Positions 18,118 to 27,727 of a stretch of 64,000 nt of DNA are shown here, in pieces. The stretch comes from BOG-908 sp963850605. GTDB lineage: Bacteria > Pseudomonadota > Alphaproteobacteria > Acetobacterales > Acetobacteraceae. Numbering within the stretch: position 1 is the first letter of the stretch; the number at the start of each line of letters is the position of its first letter. Below the pieces are notes generated by a model that had not been told where the DNA came from, made no database searches, and saw nothing but the letters and a program-made list of their open reading frames with translations. The position numbers and the translations under genes were made by a program. The stretch is from assembly GCA_963850605.1 (NCBI GenBank), contig CAWKLX010000005.1:310001-374000 (forward strand). The letters run 5' to 3'.

Positions 18118-19899
18118 TCACGCGCAGACTGCCGCATCGACCACGAAAAAGCTGGCGCTCACCTGACCCTGCCACGCTTCGGCCCGCAGGTGACCGGCCA
18201 GATGCAGCCGGCTGGTGCGGTCGTCCAGCGCGCGGCCCAGCGGACCGTCACCGGCGCGGAAGAGCAGCGTTTTCAGCCGCCCGCCCGCCTCGTCCTGTAC
18301 AAAGGCGCGCACCGTATTGCCGTCATTGCCCAGCCGTTCGGTCCGGGCAACACGCACGTCCGGCACGATGAGGAGCGGCTCGTCATTACCGGTCCCGAAG
18401 GGGGATAGCCGCGCCAGGTGCTCGGAAAGGCTGCGCGTCGCCCCGGCACACGAAACCACGGCATCGGCATACAGGTGCGGGCGGCTGGGCGCGCCCGGCT
18501 GCACGGGCATGCGCTCGCACAAGAAATCGTGGAGCGCCTCGGCGCGCGACGGGTCGAGCGAGAACCCGGCGGCCATGGCATGCCCACCGCCCGTGGCCAG
18601 CAACCCCGCCTGTCGTGCCGCGATGATCGCCGTACCCAGATCATGGCCCGGCACCGACCGGCCCGACCCTCTGATCACGCCGTCCGCCAAGCCGCCCACA
18701 CACGCAACGCGATTGAATTTTTCGCGCAGCCGCCCCGCCACGATGCCAACCACGCCAGGGTGCCATTTGGCGCCGCTCACCAGAAGCACGGCCCGGCCAG
18801 CCTGCATCTGCCGGTCTGCTTCGTCGACGGCCGCCGCCAGCACGCCCGCCTCCACCGTCTGGCGCTGGCGATTGACCGCGTCCAGCCGTTCGGCCAAGGC
18901 GCGGGCATCCAGCGCATCCTCGCACAGCAACAGCCGCAGCCCGAGGTCGGCTTCGCTGATCCGTCCGCCGGCATTGATCCTTGGACCGAGCGCGAAGCCG
19001 CACGTCATGGCGGTGGGGCTATCACGCGTGCCGGCCACCTCCATCAGCGCGGCCAGGCCAGGACGGCCACGGCGGGACATGATGCGAAGGCCCTGGGTGA
19101 CCAGCGCCCGGTTCAATCCCGTCAGCGGCATCACGTCGCAAACAGTGGCCAGCGCCACAAGATCCAGTAGCGCAAAAAGATTCGGCTCGGGACCGTCCAG
19201 CGCGCCGGCGCGGCGCAACACCCGCAGCGTGGCCACCGCCGTCATGAACGCCACCCCGGCGGCGCATAAATGTGTCAGACCTGACCGGCAATCGAGCCGG
19301 TTCGGGTTGACGGTGGCGTGCACCGCCGGCGGCGGACCTTCCGCCTTGTGGTGGTCCAGCACCAAAATGTCGGCGGCCCCGTGCAGCACGCCGAGCGCGC
19401 CATGCGCCGACGTGCCGCAATCGACGCAGACGATCAGCGACGCCCCCTGTGAAGCCAGGCGCAGCAGGGCGGGGCCGTTCGGTCCGTAGCCCTCCGCCAG
19501 GCGGTCCGGCACGTAGGGAATGACCGGACAGCCGAACGCGCGCAGGAACAGAGTCATGATGGCGGCACTGCACGCGCCATCGACGTCGTAATCGCCGAAC
19601 ACGGCGATGGTCTCGCGCGCGCCGATGGCGCGGGCCAGCCGGTGGGAGGCCGCGTCCATATCGATCATGGTCGCCGGGTCGGGCAGCAAGGCGCGCAATG
19701 TCGGGCTCAGGAAATCCGCGGCGTCATCCACGCCCACCTCGCGGGCCGCCAGGACGCGGCCCACGATCTCCGGCAGGTCAAGCCGCTGCGCGATGGCATA
19801 GGCCGTGCGGTCGCAGCCCATGCGCCACAGCCAGCTCCGCTCGGTCAGGCTGCTGCCGACGTTCAGGACCGGGCCGCCTGAAAAGACCGAATTGAGCAT
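18118..19899 (-). CDS. recJ: Single-stranded-DNA exonuclease RecJ
   Basis: 593 residues from ATG 19899 (MLNSVFSG); the longer frame to 20004 adds unrelated residues. DHH-superfamily motifs are FGDYDVDG (102-108), VDCGTS, LDHHKAEG (DHH at 182-184) and the DHHA1 domain GGGHAMAAGFS. A C-terminal OB-fold with LSPFGTGNDEPLL is present. RecJ degrades single-stranded DNA 5' to 3' with Mn2+ or Mg2+ in recombination and mismatch repair. No frame break is seen. Confidence 0.95.
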   Translation of the reverse strand: MLNSVFSGGPVLNVGSSLTERSWLWRMGCDRTAYAIAQRLDLPEIVGRVLAAREVGVDDAADFLSPTLRALLPDPATMIDMDAASHRLARAIGARETIAVFGDYDVDGACSAAIMTLFLRAFGCPVIPYVPDRLAEGYGPNGPALLRLASQGASLIVCVDCGTSAHGALGVLHGAADILVLDHHKAEGPPPAVHATVNPNRLDCRSGLTHLCAAGVAFMTAVATLRVLRRAGALDGPEPNLFALLDLVALATVCDVMPLTGLNRALVTQGLRIMSRRGRPGLAALMEVAGTRDSPTAMTCGFALGPRINAGGRISEADLGLRLLLCEDALDARALAERLDAVNRQRQTVEAGVLAAAVDEADRQMQAGRAVLLVSGAKWHPGVVGIVAGRLREKFNRVACVGGLADGVIRGSGRSVPGHDLGTAIIAARQAGLLATGGGHAMAAGFSLDPSRAEALHDFLCERMPVQPGAPSRPHLYADAVVSCAGATRSLSEHLARLSPFGTGNDEPLLIVPDVRVARTERLGNDGNTVRAFVQDEAGGRLKTLLFRAGDGPLGRALDDRTSRLHLAGHLRAEAWQGQVSASFFVVDAAVCA

Positions 19900-20064
19900 C
19901 GCCGCATCTTGCCCCGCAGCCGGTTCCGGGCAAAGCGGTGCCCGGCTGGTCCGTTCCAAGGAGTGACATCGATGCGCGAGGCGGCCCATTCCGGTGCCGA
20001 GCACTGGGTGAGCTACAATGCCCTCTATGTTTTCTTTCCGCGACCCTGAGGGCCCGGTCCGTCG

Positions 20065-20235
20065 CTAGTGCTGTCGGACCGCCCGGACAATGTCGGTCAA
20101 TGCGGCCAGCGAGATCGGGGTGATCAGCAATACCGTGGCAATCGCGATGATCAAGACCGTGATAAGTGTATCGTTGGCCGCCCGGCGCTCGCCATGGCCG
20201 CTTGGTGGCGGAAAATCGGTGCCGTCGAATGGCAT
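20065..20235 (-). CDS. Small single-span membrane protein, 56 residues
   Basis: A short polar N-terminus (MPFDGTDFPPPSGHGERRA) is followed by one hydrophobic helix (TVLIIAIATVLLITPISLAAL) and a basic end (VRAVRQH). The composition, single span and in-frame ATG suggest a real small inner-membrane protein. It lies between recJ and the TPR-sulfotransferase on the opposite strand to the latter. Function unknown. Confidence 0.55.
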   Translation of the reverse strand: MPFDGTDFPPPSGHGERRAANDTLITVLIIAIATVLLITPISLAALTDIVRAVRQH

Positions 20236-20310
20236 GCGCGCGCCCTGCCTAACGAGTCGTCTACGCTGGAAAGCCGTCCTGGTTCGCCGTCGGCCGGGCG
20301 ATCTGTTCGG

Positions 20311-22028
20311 GTGATAGGCCTGCCGCCCGACGAGGATCACGCCTCGCGCATCACGCACCTGCTCGCCCAGGCAACCGCGGCGCTGCGGGCCGGGCGTGCG
20401 GCGGACGCGGTGCCGGCGCTGCGTGCCTTGTCGGCCTTGCGTCCTGGCAACGCCGCGGTGCTGCACGATCTGGGCCTGGCGTGCCTCGATTCTGGCCAGA
20501 TCGCGGAGGCGGTGCGATCGCTGGAGGCGGCTGTCGCGGCCGACCCCGGGTTTGCCGACGCGCATTTGCGGCTTGGCATCGCGCGGGAGGCGGCTGGCGA
20601 TGTGGCCTCCGCCCTGTCCGCCTATCAGGCCGCCTGGACGCTGCGCCCCGCCCTGGCAGACGCCCAGGTACCCGGGCCGGCAACCTGCTCGAAACGCTCG
20701 GCCGGGTGGGCGAGGCGGCGGCCGCGTTCCGCCATGCCGCCGCATCGGCCCCGCATGGCACGCTGGGGCGCATCGCCGCGGCGCGCGCCCTGCTGGCGAC
20801 CGGCCAGGATGTTCAGGCCGAGGGAGCGCTCCGCCAGGCGCTGGCGGCCGAGCCGGACAACGCAGCCGCGCTCGAATTGCTGGGCAATGTCCTGGCCGAT
20901 GCGGGCCGGTTCGAGGAGGCGCGCGCAACGCTTCTACAGGCCGTGGAGCGCGATCCGCGTCGCGCCGGCGCCTATTATGATATCGCGCGCTGCCGGCCGG
21001 TGGCCCCCGACGATCCGCTGCTGCCCCGCATGGCGGCGGCCTGCGCGCAGCCGGGACTGGAGCCGGCGCAGCGCTCGCGCGTGCACCTGGCGCTGGGCAA
21101 GGCCGCGGCCGATGGGCGGCGCTTCGCCGAGGCGATGCGACACTTCGACGCGGCCGAGGCGTTGCGCCGGCAAGTCCTGCATTTCGACCTGTCCGCCTAC
21201 CAGGCGCGTGTGGAACGGATGATCGCCCGCTTCCCCGGCGACGACCCGCCCCGGTCCGCGCCCCCGCCCAGCGCCGGTGCTGGCGAGAGGAGCCCGATCC
21301 TGATCCTCGGGCTGCCCCGGTCCGGCACCACGCTCGTGGAACAGATATTGTCCAGCCATCCGGAGATGGAAGCGGGCGGAGAGCTTTCGTTCTGGAGCGA
21401 GCGGGGCGCGGCCTGGGAGGCGGCCGGGATGCCGGGCGAGCCAAGCTTCCTGCGACCCGTGGCTGCGGAGTATCGTGACATCCTGCGGCATATCGGCGGC
21501 ACCCGACGGGTGACCGACAAGATGCCGCTGAACCTGCTATGGGCCGGCCTGATCAGCCTGGCACTGCCGGACGCCGTCATCGTCCATTGTGCACGCTCCC
21601 CAATCGATACGGCGCTGTCGATCCATCGGACGCATTTCAATCCGCGCATGGCATTCCCGACAGGGGGCGCCGACCTGGTCGGCTACATTCAAGCGTCTCG
21701 CCGGCTGGCGGCGCATTGGCGGCGCGTGCTGCCGCACGACCGGTTCGTGGAGATCGAGTATGAAACGTTGGTCGGCGCGCGGGCCAACGACCCCGAACCC
21801 GTCATTCGCCGGCTGGTTGCCGCCTGTTTGTTGCCCTGGCACGCGGCCTGCCTTCATCCCGAACGCAACCGCCGGATCATAAAAACTCCCAGCAAGTGGC
21901 AGGCCCGCCAACCTATGACGACCATGCCAGTGGGAGGCTGGCGGGATTACGTGCCCTGGCTGGGCGATCTGCACGCTTTACTGGATGGTGGTGCATCAAA
22001 CGAGACATCCACCCTGACAGAAAGCTGA
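20311..22028 (+). CDS. TPR-sulfotransferase fusion (frameshifted)
   Basis: The N-terminal half has tetratricopeptide repeats (AVLHDLGLACLDSGQIAEAV and ADAHLRLGIAREAAGDVASA). A frame change near 20670 (ALADAQV then RAGNLLETLGRVGEA) leads into more TPRs and a sulfotransferase domain with the PAPS-binding loop ILGLPRSGTTLVEQILSSHP, then TDKMPLNLLWAG and CARSPIDTALSIH (3'-phosphate site). It would move sulfate from PAPS to an unknown acceptor; TPR-linked forms often modify proteins or glycans. The chosen start is GTG 20311. The stop lies inside a direct-repeat operator-like sequence. Confidence 0.82.
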
Positions 22029-22126
22029 CAGTTTCACTTTTTCCTGACGTCATGCTGACATATACTGTCCACATGACAGTCGAACGGGTCACCGTCATTC
22101 AATGTTAACCATTCTGTCACCGTCAT
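22014..22126. promoter_or_regulatory. Cluster of Pho-box-like direct repeats
   Basis: CTGACAG occurs at 22014 and 22025 with a 4-base spacer. CTGACGT at 22044 and CTGACAT at 22055 are likewise 11 bases apart. ATGACAG is at 22073, and GTCACCGTCAT occurs at 22088 and 22116. Read on the minus strand the first pair is CTGTCAG-CTTT-CTGTCAG, close to the PhoB box CTGTCAT-N4-CTGTCAT. The site precedes a secreted phosphoesterase gene, though the box orientation points away from it. Confidence 0.55.
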
Positions 22127-22201
22127 AGGGGCGACTTTCAGTAGCCGTGGACGCATGGTCCGACCGCCAGATCGGCTCGACCCATCGGGGACCAGAAAAA
22201 A

Positions 22202-24992
22202 ATGAAATCCGCCATCATCTACGGCCCGCTCTTCGGGCTCATGACACTGGGCATGTCGGCGTCCAGCTTCGCGCAGTCGCAGCAATATCCGACCTATCAG
22301 GTCGGCCCGCAGGCGAACGGCACTTACGTGATGTCCACCGGCCAGATCGTCTCCCCGGCCGGCAGCGTCGTGATGCTGGGCTCGCCGGTGCGCGCCAAGG
22401 CCGTGGCCCTGAACCCCGCCAATACCAGCAGCGCCGCTGTGCTCGACATGGGTGCCGCGCAGGCGGTGCAGATCATCAACACGGCAACCGGCCAGGTGCA
22501 GCAGAACTACACGCCGTTCGGTGACAACTCCGGCTCATTTACCGGCATCACCTATACACCGGACGGCACGAAGCTGCTGTTCAGCCAGGATGACAGCTAC
22601 GTCGCCATCGCCAAGGTCGACGCCGCGACTGGGTTGCTGAGCGATTACGAGCAGATCTCGGTGCCGCCAAGCCAGGCCTATATTAAGTGCGCCGGCATCA
22701 CGGTGGGCGTGCCGTCCAACCCGCTGAACAACACCTGCGGCCAGTTCTACAACGGCAACAGCTACACCTCGAACCCGGCCGGCATCGCCGTCTCGTCCGA
22801 CAACACCACCGGCTACGCGCTGCTGAACGCGAACAACACGTTGCAAGCGATCGACCTGACCATCGACCCGCCGCAGTTAAAGGGCGCGCAGATGCGCGTG
22901 GGCAACGCGCCGAATAGCGTGGTCACTGAACGGCACCTATGCCTATGTCAGCAACGAGGGCGGGCGTCAGGCCAAGCCCGGCGATTTCACCAACATCTCA
23001 AACGGCACGCCCATCGTCGCCAACGCCGTCAACGGCAGCTCGCGCACTGGCACGATCTCGGTCGTCGATACGACCAGCGGCCGGGTTGTCGACACCATCG
23101 ATGTGGGTCTGCATCCGACCGGCATGGCGATCGCAGGGGGCATGCTGTTCGTCTGCAACACCAGCAGCGAGAGCATTTCGGTAATCGACCTGGCCAGCCA
23201 CAAGGTGATGAACACGATCAACCTGAAGCTGCCGCTCGACAATTTCGGATCGCGTTTCGGCGCCGAGCCGACCGGGATCGCGATTGTGGGTTCCGTCGCA
23301 TATGTCACGCTGTATACAAGCAACGCCATCGCCGTCGTCGATCTGTCAGGTGGCGCGGCCAAATCCGTGCTGGGCTATATCCCGACCGCGTCCACGCCGA
23401 GCACCATCGCCTACGACGCGACCCATAACCAACTCGTCGTGACCAACGACAAGGGCCTGGGCACCTGGGGCTCGATCGGCCAGGCGAAAGGCGTCTACGG
23501 CTACAATACGCACCAGGACACTGCGGTGCTGAACTTAATCCCGGTGCCGAATATGGCGCAGCTGCAAGCGTATACGACAACGGTCTACCGGAACAACCAC
23601 TGGGACCTGACGGCCAACATCAAGTCCGCCCACGGCGGCGGCAGCGGCACGACACCGGTGGCGATCCCGGCCCGTATCGGCGACCCCTCGCTGATCAAGC
23701 ACGTGTTCCTCATCGTGCGTGAGAACCGCACCTATGACCAGATCCTGGGTGACGTGCCGGAAGGCAACGGCGACCCGGCACTGGCGGTTTTCGGTGGCGC
23801 GGATACCCCGAACGCGCATAGTTTGGTACAGCGCTTCCCGTTGCTGGATAATTATTATAACCCGTCCCGCCAATCCGCCGATGGCCATAACTGGCTGGTG
23901 CAGGCGATCGCGCCTTACGAGGACGACATCCAGTCACCTGACTGGATACGCAGCTATCCCGCGAACGGGCTCGACTCGATGGCCTACCAGCCGCGTGGGT
24001 TCGTGTGGGATGCCGCCGAGAAGATGGGTTTACCGGTTAAGATCTTCGGCGAATACGTCGAATACGCCGGCTACACCAAGAACAACGACCCGAAGAATAC
24101 CAACCCGAGCTGGCTGGATTATTACAACGACGCGTTGGCGTATGAGAGCGGCGCCGAGAAGCAACTCGCGCTGTTCAACTCGATTAACGTGATCTCCGAA
24201 ATTCCGACGGTCCAGGCTAAGCTGATCCCGAACTTTCCGCCTTTCGACTTGGACATTCCCGACCAGTATCGCGTCGATCTGTGGCAGCAAAATTTCTCGG
24301 CTGATGTGGCGGCGGGCACCGTGCCGGCGCTGACGACGCTGTGGATCATGTGCGACCATACCGGTGGACCGCCGACGGCGGCTGCAGAACAGGCGGATAA
24401 CGACCTGGCGGTGGGCCGCATCATCGACACGATCAGCCATAGTAACGTGTGGGGATCGTCGGCCATCTTCATCACCGAGGACGATGCACAGGACGGCGTC
24501 GATCACGTTGATGGCCATCGCAGCCCGGGCTACGTCGTCAGCCCCTACGCCGTACAGTATCAGCCTGCGAACCACACCTATCTATCGCAGGTGAACATGA
24601 CACGTACGATCGAGCAGATACTTGGCCTGCCGCCGATGAACATGTTCGACCTGGTGTCCACACCGATGTTCAATCTGTTCACCAATACGCCGAACACCGC
24701 ACCTTGGACCCATGTGCCGAACCAGATCCCGCTGGATCAGGGTGTGACACAGCAACCTTCGCAAGCGGCCAAGCTCAGTCCGCTCGCAAAGGCCTGGGCG
24801 CAGGCCAAAGTGGAGATGTTCCAAGGCAAGATGAACAAAGCCGACTCGGTTGATCCCGTGACCTCGAACCACTGGGCGTGGTATGAGGCGACTGGCTTCA
24901 CCCGTCCGTATCCGGGCGAGAAGACTGTGCGCTGGCCGAGCGAGTTTGCCGATCGCATCGCGCATCCGCACATGGATCTCGACGACAAGTAA
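22202..24992 (+). CDS. Secreted beta-propeller/phosphoesterase (frameshifted)
   Basis: A signal peptide (MKSAIIYGPLFGLMTLGMSA, cleaved near FAQ) precedes a YVTN-type propeller with repeats such as GTISVVDTTSGRVVDTIDVG, then a phosphoesterase domain of the phospholipase C/acid phosphatase type (KHVFLIVRENRTYDQILGD, LDNYYNPSRQSADGHNW, IFITEDDAQDGVDHVDGHR). The enzyme would release phosphate from organic phosphates in the periplasm or outside. One inserted base near 22925 breaks the frame (NSVV then LNGTYAYVSNEGG); the span is one base over a multiple of three. Upstream Pho-like boxes and linkage to pst-phoB suggest phosphate-starvation control. Confidence 0.87.
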
Positions 24993-25011
24993 GGCTGCAG
25001 CGCTCACGAGG

Positions 25012-25045
25012 AAAGCCCTTCTCTCGCGAGGGAGAAGGGCTTTTT
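25012..25045 (+). terminator. Rho-independent terminator
   Basis: Twelve-base arms AAAGCCCTTCTC (25012-25023) and GAGAAGGGCTTT (25032-25043) with an 8-base loop and a run of five T. It lies 20 bases after the phosphoesterase stop. Confidence 0.92.
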
Positions 25046-25090
25046 CGTATCAGGCACCTGGTCTTTTCATTGCCGCCTGAAGGCGGGCCC

Positions 25091-26075
25091 CTACCACTTC
25101 GCCCAGGTCTTCGTATCGAAATTATGGTGTGCCTCAATATAGCGTACCGTGCCGCTTTTGCTGCGCATCACAATCGAATGCGTGGTAGCCCCATGGCCGT
25201 ATAGACGCACGCCGCGGAGCATGGCGCCGGAGGTGACCCCGGTGCCGGCGAACATCACATCGCCGCCGGCCATTTCCTCAATTCTGTAGATACGTTTGGG
25301 GTCGGTGATCCCCATCGTGCGCGAACGCTCGATCTGCGCCTCGTCCTCGAACATCAGCCGCCCCTGCATCTGCCCGCCCGAGCAGCGAAGGGCGGCCGCC
25401 GCTATGACCCCTTCGGGTGCGCCGCCGATACCCCAAAAGATGTCGACATCGCTGTCGGGCAGGGCAGCCGCGATTACCCCGGCCACGTCGCCATCGGGCA
25501 GCAGCATGATGCGTGTGCCGAGCTCGCGCGACTTGGCAATGATCTCGGCATGCCTGTCGCGGTCAAGCGTGCAGAGCACCAGGTCGGACACGTCGCACTT
25601 CTTGGCACGCGCGAGGTTGCGCAGGTTCTCCTCGACCTTGGCGTCGAGGTGGACGATCTCCGCCGGTAATCCCCCGCCCACCGCGATTTTGGCCATATAG
25701 CAGTCCGGCGCGTGCAGGAAGCGGCCGTGCTCGGCCATGGCGATCACGGTCAGCGCGTTCGGCCCGCCCTTCGCGGTCAGCGTCGTGCCTTCCAGCGGAT
25801 CGACGGCGATGTCCATCGCCGGGCCGCCGGCGCCCACCTTCTCCCCGATATACAGCATCGGCGCCTCGTCCATCTCGCCCTCGCCGATCACCACGGTGCC
25901 ATCGATCTGCATCGTGTCGAAGGCGCGCCGCATCGCCTCCGTCGCCGGCACCGTCGGCCTCGATCTTGTTGCCCCGGCCCATCCAGCGCGAGGCGGCCAG
26001 CGCGGCTGCCTCCGTCACGCGGACTAGGTCGAGTGCAAGATTGCGATCCTGGGCCTGGTAGGTGCCGTCGGCCAT
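25091..26075 (-). CDS. glpX: Class II fructose-1,6-bisphosphatase GlpX (frameshifted)
   Basis: The start at 26075 (MADGTYQAQDRNLALDLVRV) has an AGGAGGGA ribosome site. The N-terminal frame runs through SRWMGRGNKIEADGA; one extra G near 25950 shifts it into ATEAMRRAFDTMQIDGTVVI. Then follow GEGEMDEAPMLYIGEKVG, DPLEGTT and GIGGAPEGVIAAAALRC, the Li+-sensitive phosphatase signatures. The enzyme hydrolyses fructose-1,6-bisphosphate (or sedoheptulose-1,7-bisphosphate) in gluconeogenesis. The span is one base over a multiple of three. Its essential role under gluconeogenic growth makes a sequence error likely. Confidence 0.9.
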
Positions 26076-26133
26076 GCGTGTGTCCCTCCTGTTGGGGACG
26101 TTCTTAGACACATCGGCGGACGGGTGGGAAGAT

Positions 26134-26155
26134 GTTCTTTCTTCAAACAAAGAAC
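26134..26155. other. Small inverted repeat, GTTCTTT arms
   Basis: GTTCTTT (26134-26140) and AAAGAAC (26149-26155) can pair across CTTCAAAC, upstream of glpX and downstream of phoB. It is A/T-rich like the next hairpin and may belong to the same terminator block. Confidence 0.4.
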
Positions 26156-26211
26156 CAGAGAACGGAGCGCGCGTACGTCGCTCGGCAAGACCCAAATCCG
26201 AAAAATCTTGT

Positions 26212-26235
26212 GCTTCTTTTCTTCAGAAAAGAAGC
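26212..26235 (-). terminator. AT-rich hairpin after phoB
   Basis: GCTTCTTTT (26212-26220) and AAAAGAAGC (26227-26235) pair exactly around CTTCAG. On the minus strand it lies 6 bases past the phoB stop and is followed by a T-rich stretch, fitting the end of the pst-phoU-phoB unit. Confidence 0.75.
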
Positions 26236-26241
26236 GCTTCC

Positions 26242-26955
26242 TTAAACAGGCTCAGTATCCAGCGCATACCCCGCCGCCCTTACAGTCCGCACCACGTCCA
26301 ACTCCCCCTCCCCATTGATCGACTTCCGAAGCCGCCGGATGTGCACATCCACGGTGCGCGGCTCGACATGGATATCAGGCCCCCAGACAGCATCCAGCAG
26401 CTCTTCGCGTGAGAAGACGCGCCGGGGATGCTGCATCAGGAATTCCAACAGTCGGAATTCGGTCGGCCCCAGATGCACCGCGCGCGCGTTGCGTTGCACC
26501 CGGTGGGCGGCCAGATCCATAGCGATGTCGTGGAATGTCAGCCGGCCCTTCGTGGGCACGCCGTTGGAGCGGCGCAGCAGTGCGCGCATGCGGGCCAGCA
26601 GCGCATCCATGTTGAACGGTTTGGTAATGTAATCGTCCGCCCCCGTGTTCAGGCCGCGCACCGCGTCCTGGTCCTCGGTGCGGGCTGTCACCATGATCAC
26701 AGGCAGGTCGCGCGTGGTTTGCCGCCGGCGTATCTGGCGGCAGACCTCGATGCCGGACATTACCGGCAGCATCCAGTCCAGCAGCACGAGGTCTGGCGGC
26801 GTCTCGGCAATACGTGTCAGCGCCTCCTGGCCGTCGCCGGCTTCCTCGACGCGAAAGCCCTGCTTTTCCAGATTGTAGCGCAGCATGGTGGCCAGCGCCG
26901 CCTCATCCTCGACCACGAGCACAAGCGGCTTGGCCGAGTTCGCCGAGTCAGACAT
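26242..26955 (-). CDS. phoB: Phosphate regulon response regulator PhoB
   Basis: 237 residues from ATG 26955. The receiver domain shows VVEDEAALATMLRYNL, the phospho-acceptor Asp60 in LVLLDWMLP, MVTARTED and the switch lysine in YITKPFNMDALL. The C-terminal OmpR-type winged helix includes LGPTEFRLLEFLMQHPRRVF and DVHIRRLRKSI. It would bind Pho boxes when phosphate is scarce. The start overlaps the phoU end by 8 bases, so they are coupled. The sensor PhoR is not in this window. Confidence 0.95.
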   Translation of the reverse strand: MSDSANSAKPLVLVVEDEAALATMLRYNLEKQGFRVEEAGDGQEALTRIAETPPDLVLLDWMLPVMSGIEVCRQIRRRQTTRDLPVIMVTARTEDQDAVRGLNTGADDYITKPFNMDALLARMRALLRRSNGVPTKGRLTFHDIAMDLAAHRVQRNARAVHLGPTEFRLLEFLMQHPRRVFSREELLDAVWGPDIHVEPRTVDVHIRRLRKSINGEGELDVVRTVRAAGYALDTEPV

Positions 26956-27703
26956 CAGGCGTTTCTCCGTCGGGGTCTCGGGTTTCGCGTGGTGGCCGAA
27001 CCACGGCGTAGGCCGCGCTGTCGCCTTTCGGGCGGGTGCCGGGCAGCGTCTCGCCGGTCGCCGCGAAATGTATCGTCTCGGCGATATTGGTCGCATGATC
27101 GCCGATGCGCTCCAGATTTTTTGCGATGAACAGAAGATGCGTGCACGGCGTGATCTGCCGCGGATCCTCCATCATGTAGGTGACCAGTTCGCGAAAAATG
27201 GCGGTGTAGATATCATCCACCGCCTCGTCCGACCGCCAGACCTGGATCGCCTTGTCGGCGTCCGCGTCGCCCACCGCATCGATGGTGAGTTTCAGACTTT
27301 CCTGTACCAGCCTGGCCATATTGGCCAGCCCGCTCAGCTTGAACGGGGTTTTGTATTGGCTCAGCACGATGCTGCGCTTGGCCACATTGGCGGCATAGTC
27401 GCCGATGCGCTCGAGGTCGCTGGTCATCTTCAGCGCGGCGACGATCTGGCGCAGATCCTGCGCCATGGGCTGACGCAATGCGAGCAGGCGGATGACGAAC
27501 GCCTCTACCTCGCGTTCCAGCGCATCGACAGCCGGGTCCTGTTCGACGGTGCGCGATGCGGCATCGATGTCCTGCTCGACGACGGCGATGGTGGCGATGG
27601 CGAGCTGGGCTTCCACCATGCCACCCATCTCCACCAGCATGTCGCGCAGGTGCTTCAGCTCCTGTTCGTAGCTGCGGACGATATGCCGGGCCGCTTCGCT
27701 CAT
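26948..27703 (-). CDS. phoU: Phosphate signalling protein PhoU
   Basis: 251 residues. Two three-helix PhoU repeats are seen: HIVRSYEQELKHLRDMLVEM with ALEREVEAFVIRLLALRQP, and NMARLVQESLKLTIDAVGDA with NLERIGDHATNIAETIHFA. The ERIGD(Y/H)A(A/T)N metal-binding signature appears in both halves (DLERIGDYAANVAK and NLERIGDHATNIAE). PhoU links Pst transport to PhoR and represses the regulon when phosphate is plentiful. It lies 24 bases after pstB and overlaps phoB. Confidence 0.96.
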   Translation of the reverse strand: MSEAARHIVRSYEQELKHLRDMLVEMGGMVEAQLAIATIAVVEQDIDAASRTVEQDPAVDALEREVEAFVIRLLALRQPMAQDLRQIVAALKMTSDLERIGDYAANVAKRSIVLSQYKTPFKLSGLANMARLVQESLKLTIDAVGDADADKAIQVWRSDEAVDDIYTAIFRELVTYMMEDPRQITPCTHLLFIAKNLERIGDHATNIAETIHFAATGETLPGTRPKGDSAAYAVVRPPRETRDPDGETPDV

Positions 27704-27727
27704 GTCGTGATCCTTCGCCTGAGCACG

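Noticed and set aside
18215..19489. 424-codon plus-strand frame opposite recJ
   Set aside because: Ser/Arg/Pro-rich antisense of recJ with no ribosome site or domain.
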